DNA from: CAZBPZ01 sp964493955
GTDB taxonomy: Bacteria > Chloroflexota > Dehalococcoidia > Dehalococcoidales > Fen-1064
Assembly: GCA_964493955.1 (NCBI GenBank)
Contig: CAZBPZ010000017.1
Span: forward strand, 1 to 26,353
Reading direction: 5' to 3'
DNA: 26,353 nt
A program made the position numbers and the translations under genes. The notes beneath the pieces are model-generated. The model was not told the origin of the DNA. It did no database searches and worked only from the letters and a program-made list of their open reading frames with translations. Below, in pieces: positions 23,141-26,353 of this stretch (the stretch's first letter is position 1; the number at the start of each line of letters is the position of its first letter).

Positions 23141-24154
23141 TCAGTCAATGATAACGCGGGGGCCGCCATTATGCCGGACTACCTCACCCACGACCCGGCT
23201 CTCCGGGAGGGCCTCGCCAAACCGGCCCGCTTCCTCCGGGGCACAGACAACTACCATGCCGAGGCCCATATTGAAGACGCGGTACATCTCGTCGCGCGCC
23301 ACGTTGCCACGCGCCTGCACCAGCCGGAAAATGGGCGGCACCTCCCACTTCTTGCTCTCGAAGCGGGCCGCCAGTCCCTCCGGCAGGACACGCGGCACAT
23401 TACCGGGCAAGCCCCCGCCCGTGATATGTGCCATTCCCTTGATGAACGGCAGCAGTCCGCGGAGCTGGTTGAAATAACAGCGGTGCGGCTCCAGGAGCTC
23501 CTCGCCCAGGGTACGCCCCAGCTCGGGGTAGTAGGCCCCGAGCTCACGGCGGGTCTCTCCCAGCACCCGCCGCACCAGCGAGTAGCCGTTGGTATGCAGC
23601 CCGCTGGACGGTAGCCCGATGACGGCGTCCCCGGCTGCAATCGCCTCCCCGGTGATGACCCGGCCTTTCTCCACTACCCCGATGATAAAGCCCACCAGGT
23701 CATAGTCATCACCCTGGTAGAGGCCGGGCAGCTCGGCCGTCTCGCCGCCGATAAGGGCACAGCCGGCCTCGCGGCAGGCCCGGGAAAGCCCCTGCACAAG
23801 GGCCTCCACCCGCTCTACCACCAGCCTGCCCATGGCAATGTAGTCCAGGAAGAACAGCGGCTCGGCCCCCCCGGTAAAGATGTCATTAACACAGTGGTTA
23901 ACAATATCAATCCCAACCGTGTCATGCTTGTCCAGGGCAATGGCAATCTTGAGCTTGGTGCCGACACTATCAACACTGGAGACCAGCACCGGCTGCCGGT
24001 AGCCGGCCAGCTCGAACAACCCGCCGAAGAACCCCGTTCCGCCGATGACCCCGGGGCGGAAGGTGGCACGCGCGTAGCGGGCAATCCGGGCTTTCGCCTC
24101 GTCAGCCCGGCTGAGGTCCACCCCTGCCCTGGCGTAGCTTTCCTGATTATTCAC
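23141..24154 (-). CDS. purM: Phosphoribosylformylglycinamidine cyclo-ligase (AIR synthetase)
   Basis: 337 aa from GTG 24154. Catalyses ATP-dependent ring closure of FGAM to AIR, step five of purine synthesis, in the cytoplasm. Family landmarks: YARAGVD (7-13), GGTGFFGGLFEL (38-49), SSVDSVGTKLKIA (59-71), HCVNDIFTGGAEPLFFLDY (87-105), GGETAELPGLY, SGLHTNGYSLVR and HITGGGLPGN. Full length and intact. GTG overlaps the stop of the preceding small Cys-rich gene by 4 bases (GTGA), so the frame extending to 24244 is not the real start. No other pur genes are in the window. Confidence 0.96.
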   Translation of the reverse strand: MNNQESYARAGVDLSRADEAKARIARYARATFRPGVIGGTGFFGGLFELAGYRQPVLVSSVDSVGTKLKIAIALDKHDTVGIDIVNHCVNDIFTGGAEPLFFLDYIAMGRLVVERVEALVQGLSRACREAGCALIGGETAELPGLYQGDDYDLVGFIIGVVEKGRVITGEAIAAGDAVIGLPSSGLHTNGYSLVRRVLGETRRELGAYYPELGRTLGEELLEPHRCYFNQLRGLLPFIKGMAHITGGGLPGNVPRVLPEGLAARFESKKWEVPPIFRLVQARGNVARDEMYRVFNMGLGMVVVCAPEEAGRFGEALPESRVVGEVVRHNGGPRVIID

Positions 24155-24402
24155 GGTTCCGGTGCCAGAGGTTTGCCACGGCGCCTCAGCAAGCGGCGTG
24201 CCCTGTCGCTCCAGCGTGTCACCTCGACGATTTCCCCACCGCACCGGATGTAGTGCTTGCAGGGCAGGATGCCGCGCGGCTTGATGCCGCGCGCCCGGGC
24301 GGCAGCATGCCAGGCCTCACGCCCGTCATACGCCATCTGGATATCTTCCGGTTCGGTGAGCTCAAATCCACAGCGGTCGCAGCGTAGAATCTTCTTTGCC
24401 AC
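24151..24402 (-). CDS. Small Cys-containing (zinc-ribbon-like) protein
   Basis: 83 aa from GTG 24402. CDRCGFEL (8-15) gives one CxxC pair, and two single Cys follow (CKHYIRC, about 48-54), enough for one zinc site. The C-terminus is strongly basic (RWSDRARRLLRRRGK), compatible with nucleic-acid or ribosome contact. It lies 11 bases after the aminotransferase and its stop overlaps the purM start, so it is an integral part of the operon. I do not recognise a named family; function unknown. Confidence 0.7.
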   Translation of the reverse strand: MAKKILRCDRCGFELTEPEDIQMAYDGREAWHAAARARGIKPRGILPCKHYIRCGGEIVEVTRWSDRARRLLRRRGKPLAPEP

Positions 24403-24413
24403 CGGCCTGATGG

Positions 24414-25607
24414 CTAGCCTTTCTGATGTCTTCTCACGAAGCGCCTCATGCGCTCCAGCGCTTCCTCAATCTCGGCCATGGAGGTAGCATAGCAGCAGCG
24501 CACGTAGCCCTCACCGCAGTCGCCGAAGGCCGAGCCCGGCACCACCGCCACCTTCTCTTCCTTGAGGAGCGTTTCGGCAAATTCCTCGGAGGCCAGGCCG
24601 GTGCAACTGATAGAGGGGAAGGCGTAGAAAGCACCCTTCGGTTCGAAGCAGGACAGACCAATCTCGCACAGCCCGTTGACCATCACCAGGCGCCGCCGGT
24701 TATAGTTCTCCACCATCTCGCAGACACTGTCATCCCCGGAGCGCAACGCCTCGATGGCCGCCACCTGGCCCATGGTCGGCGCACACATCATGGTGTACTG
24801 GTGGATTTTGGTCATGGCGGTGATTATCGGCCGCGGTGCGGCCGCGTAGCCAATGCGCCAGCCTGTCATGGCGTACGCCTTGGAGAACCCTCCGAGCAGA
24901 ATGGTACACTCTCGCATGCCCGGCAAGGCCGCCACGCAGGTATGCTCCACGCCGTAAACCAGCCGGGCGTAGATTTCGTCGGAGATGACGAGTAACCCGT
25001 GACGCTGTGCCACCCCGACCAGCTCCATCAGCCGCTCCCGCTCCATAACCGCCCCGGTGGGGTTGGCCGGGTAGCCGATGAGCAGGGCACGGGTACGGCT
25101 GTTTACCCTCGCCTCAACCTCGGCGGCATCCAGCTCGAACCCGTCTTCCTCCCGGGTAGGTACCATAACCGGCCGGCCCCCGGCCAGGATGACACACGCC
25201 TCGTAGGAGACGTAGTGCGGGTCCGGCAGGATGACCTCGTCACCCGGGTCCAGTATCGCCCGCAGCGCCAGGTCGAGGGCCTCGCTCACCCCCACCGTTA
25301 CCAGCAGTTCGCCGCCCGGGTCATATTCCAGCCCGTACTCACGCTGGAGGTACCGGGCCAGCTCCTGGCGCAGCTCTGGCATCCCCAGGTTGGAGGTGTA
25401 CATCGTCTGTCCCTTCTCCAGCGAGGAGATGGCCGCCTCGATGATATGCCAGGGGGTAGCATAGTCCGGCTCACCCACGCCGAGCGAGATGACGTCCTCC
25501 ATCGAGGCCAGCAAATCAAAGAACTTGCGTATCCCGGAAGGAGACACACGGCCGACCTGCTTCGAGATATGGTATTTTCTTTCCCTGGCTTTCGGTTTGG
25601 ATATCAT
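24414..25607 (-). CDS. Class I/II pyridoxal-phosphate aminotransferase (AspC-like)
   Basis: 397 aa. Fold-type I aminotransferase: YPANPTGAV (179-187, Asn182), SDEIYARLVY (209-218), PLP Schiff-base Lys243 in GGFSKAYAMTGWRIGY (239-254), and a C-terminal carboxylate-binding Arg in GYVRCCYAT. Resembles the aspartate/aromatic aminotransferase subgroup that starts at about residue 13 with ISKQVGRVSPSGIRKF. Amino donor cannot be chosen from sequence. AGGAGA precedes ATG 25607. The neighbouring Lrp/AsnC gene 29 bases upstream fits amino-acid-responsive control, a frequent pairing. Confidence 0.93.
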   Translation of the reverse strand: MISKPKARERKYHISKQVGRVSPSGIRKFFDLLASMEDVISLGVGEPDYATPWHIIEAAISSLEKGQTMYTSNLGMPELRQELARYLQREYGLEYDPGGELLVTVGVSEALDLALRAILDPGDEVILPDPHYVSYEACVILAGGRPVMVPTREEDGFELDAAEVEARVNSRTRALLIGYPANPTGAVMERERLMELVGVAQRHGLLVISDEIYARLVYGVEHTCVAALPGMRECTILLGGFSKAYAMTGWRIGYAAAPRPIITAMTKIHQYTMMCAPTMGQVAAIEALRSGDDSVCEMVENYNRRRLVMVNGLCEIGLSCFEPKGAFYAFPSISCTGLASEEFAETLLKEEKVAVVPGSAFGDCGEGYVRCCYATSMAEIEEALERMRRFVRRHQKG

Positions 25608-25636
25608 CGGCGGTCTCCTGATAGGTCAGAACCAGG

Positions 25637-26119
25637 CTAGAGAATAACGGGCTCCCGCTTCACCTCACCCCTGCCCTCGATGATTTCCCCGTCTTCCTTG
25701 TAGCGCTTCAGGACGAACTGGGTATTTGTCTCCTTGACACCCTCAACATGGGAGAGTTTCTGCGAGACAAAGTCTGCCACCTCGCGGTTGCTGCGCGCCG
25801 CCACCAGGACAAAGAGGTCGTAGGTGCCGGAGACAAGGTAAACGGTGCGCGCCTGGGGAAAGCGGTAGATGCGCTCCGCCACCGAATCAAAACCGGTGTC
25901 CTTCTCCGGGGTGAGCTTCACCTCAATCAGGGCCCAGACATGCTCGTCCTCCACCCTGTCCCAGTTGACGATTGTCTTGTACTTGAGGATGGTACGGTCT
26001 TCCTCGGCCTGCTTGATGAGCCGGGAGACCTCGGCCGGGGCCATACCCGTCATCGAGGCAAGCTGTTTGGGCGAGATTCGGGCGTCATTCTCCAGGATGC
26101 GCAGGATGTCCTTTAGCAT
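25637..26119 (-). CDS. Lrp/AsnC family transcriptional regulator
   Basis: 160 aa. N-terminal winged helix-turn-helix (~1-50; LKDILRILENDARISPKQLASMTGM and VSRLIKQAEED), then a RAM ligand-binding domain (~60-145; WALIEVKLTP, TVYLVSGTYDLFVLVAA, VSQKLSHVEGVKETNTQFVLK). Such regulators form octamers and respond to amino acids. AAGGAG lies 8 bases before ATG 26119, inside the end of the upstream gene, from which it is separated by 4 bases. Likely controls the adjacent aminotransferase (inference). Confidence 0.93.
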   Translation of the reverse strand: MLKDILRILENDARISPKQLASMTGMAPAEVSRLIKQAEEDRTILKYKTIVNWDRVEDEHVWALIEVKLTPEKDTGFDSVAERIYRFPQARTVYLVSGTYDLFVLVAARSNREVADFVSQKLSHVEGVKETNTQFVLKRYKEDGEIIEGRGEVKREPVIL

Positions 26120-26123
26120 TTGG

Positions 26124-26351
26124 TCAGCTCCTTGCGAGCTCGGTCACCTGCCAGCCATCACGCGACCTGTCATAGCAGAGGCGGAACCGCCGCCCCCCGC
26201 CAGTACGCACCCGGAAGCAGTGCTTCCCCGGCTCCTGCCAGGCAGCTTCAACCTCTGCCACGACCTGCTCGGCACCCTCCCAGCAGAAGGACACCGGCCG
26301 CTGCGGGTAGGTATGACCAGAATAGCACCTTACGACTGGCCGGTTCAACAT
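26124..26351 (-). CDS. DUF6504-like small protein, at the window edge
   Basis: 75 aa if it starts at ATG 26351, two bases from the window edge, so the real start may lie outside. Pattern YSGHTYPQRPVSFCWEG, then AAWQEPGKHCFRVRTGGGRRFRLCYD and WQV, resembles DUF6504-type proteins, short beta-rich domains often found beside DNA-repair genes. No signal or membrane segment. It precedes the Lrp/AsnC gene by 4 bases and so probably belongs to the same transcript. Function unknown. Confidence 0.6.
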   Translation of the reverse strand: MLNRPVVRCYSGHTYPQRPVSFCWEGAEQVVAEVEAAWQEPGKHCFRVRTGGGRRFRLCYDRSRDGWQVTELARS

Positions 26352-26353
26352 GG

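Noticed and set aside
22780..23169. 129-codon minus-strand ORF overlapping the end of purM
   Set aside because: Competes with the three-helix membrane frame; its Cys/Trp/Arg/Pro-rich translation looks like a frame shadow.

Overview
High-GC bacterial scaffold fragment (about 63% GC by eye) with one 100-base assembly gap at 5447-5546. It opens with the 5' half of a 16S rRNA gene on the minus strand. The gene set (paired PadR and HAAS-type membrane protein, DegV, tandem CoA-binding acyl-CoA synthetase (ADP-forming) alpha-type proteins, a MoxR/VWA pair, family-5 solute-binding lipoprotein, many GTG starts) fits Chloroflexota, most likely a Dehalococcoidia relative. That placement is inference; aligning the roughly 790 bases of 16S would settle it.

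Layout. 1-790: 16S rRNA (-) with a consensus promoter at 858-886. 944-1741: crotonase-family protein (-). 1985-5445: MoxR-type AAA+ ATPase and VWA protein (+), overlapping by 4 bases. 5628-8482: two tandem ADP-forming acyl-CoA synthetase alpha-like paralogs (-), also overlapping by 4 bases. 8663-11647: CorA-type transporter, YhhQ-like transporter, metallo-beta-lactamase-fold hydrolase and Mut7-C RNase-like protein (+), tightly packed. 11854-12573: NYN-LOTUS protein (+). 12820-13153: small secreted protein broken by a one-base frameshift. 13190-13454: candidate structured RNA. 13490-15457: orphan family-5 solute-binding lipoprotein (-). 15790-17043: secreted protein, small unknown protein and receiver-only response regulator (+). 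17112-20699: PadR, HAAS-type membrane protein and DegV, then DUF6998-like protein and HAD phosphatase (all -). 20952-22783: LacD-type aldolase and SDR oxidoreductase (+). 22784-26351: DUF6504-like protein, Lrp/AsnC regulator, aminotransferase, Cys-rich small protein, PurM and a small three-helix membrane protein (all -).

Most genes look like ordinary chromosomal metabolism and housekeeping. I see no IS element, phage gene, CRISPR array or tRNA.

The unexpected signal lies between genes. Four boundaries each carry a pair of locus-specific direct repeats of about 28-38 bp. Three of the pairs share the same start-to-start distance of 73 bp and the fourth is at 61 bp. In two cases the repeat includes the stop codon and last codons of the adjoining gene. 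One of these sits exactly at the assembly gap. Other points of interest are the structured stretch at 13190-13454, phased TTAG sites upstream of 15790, a clean PadR-type operator at 20737-20753, and a membrane ORF after purM that has no standard start codon.
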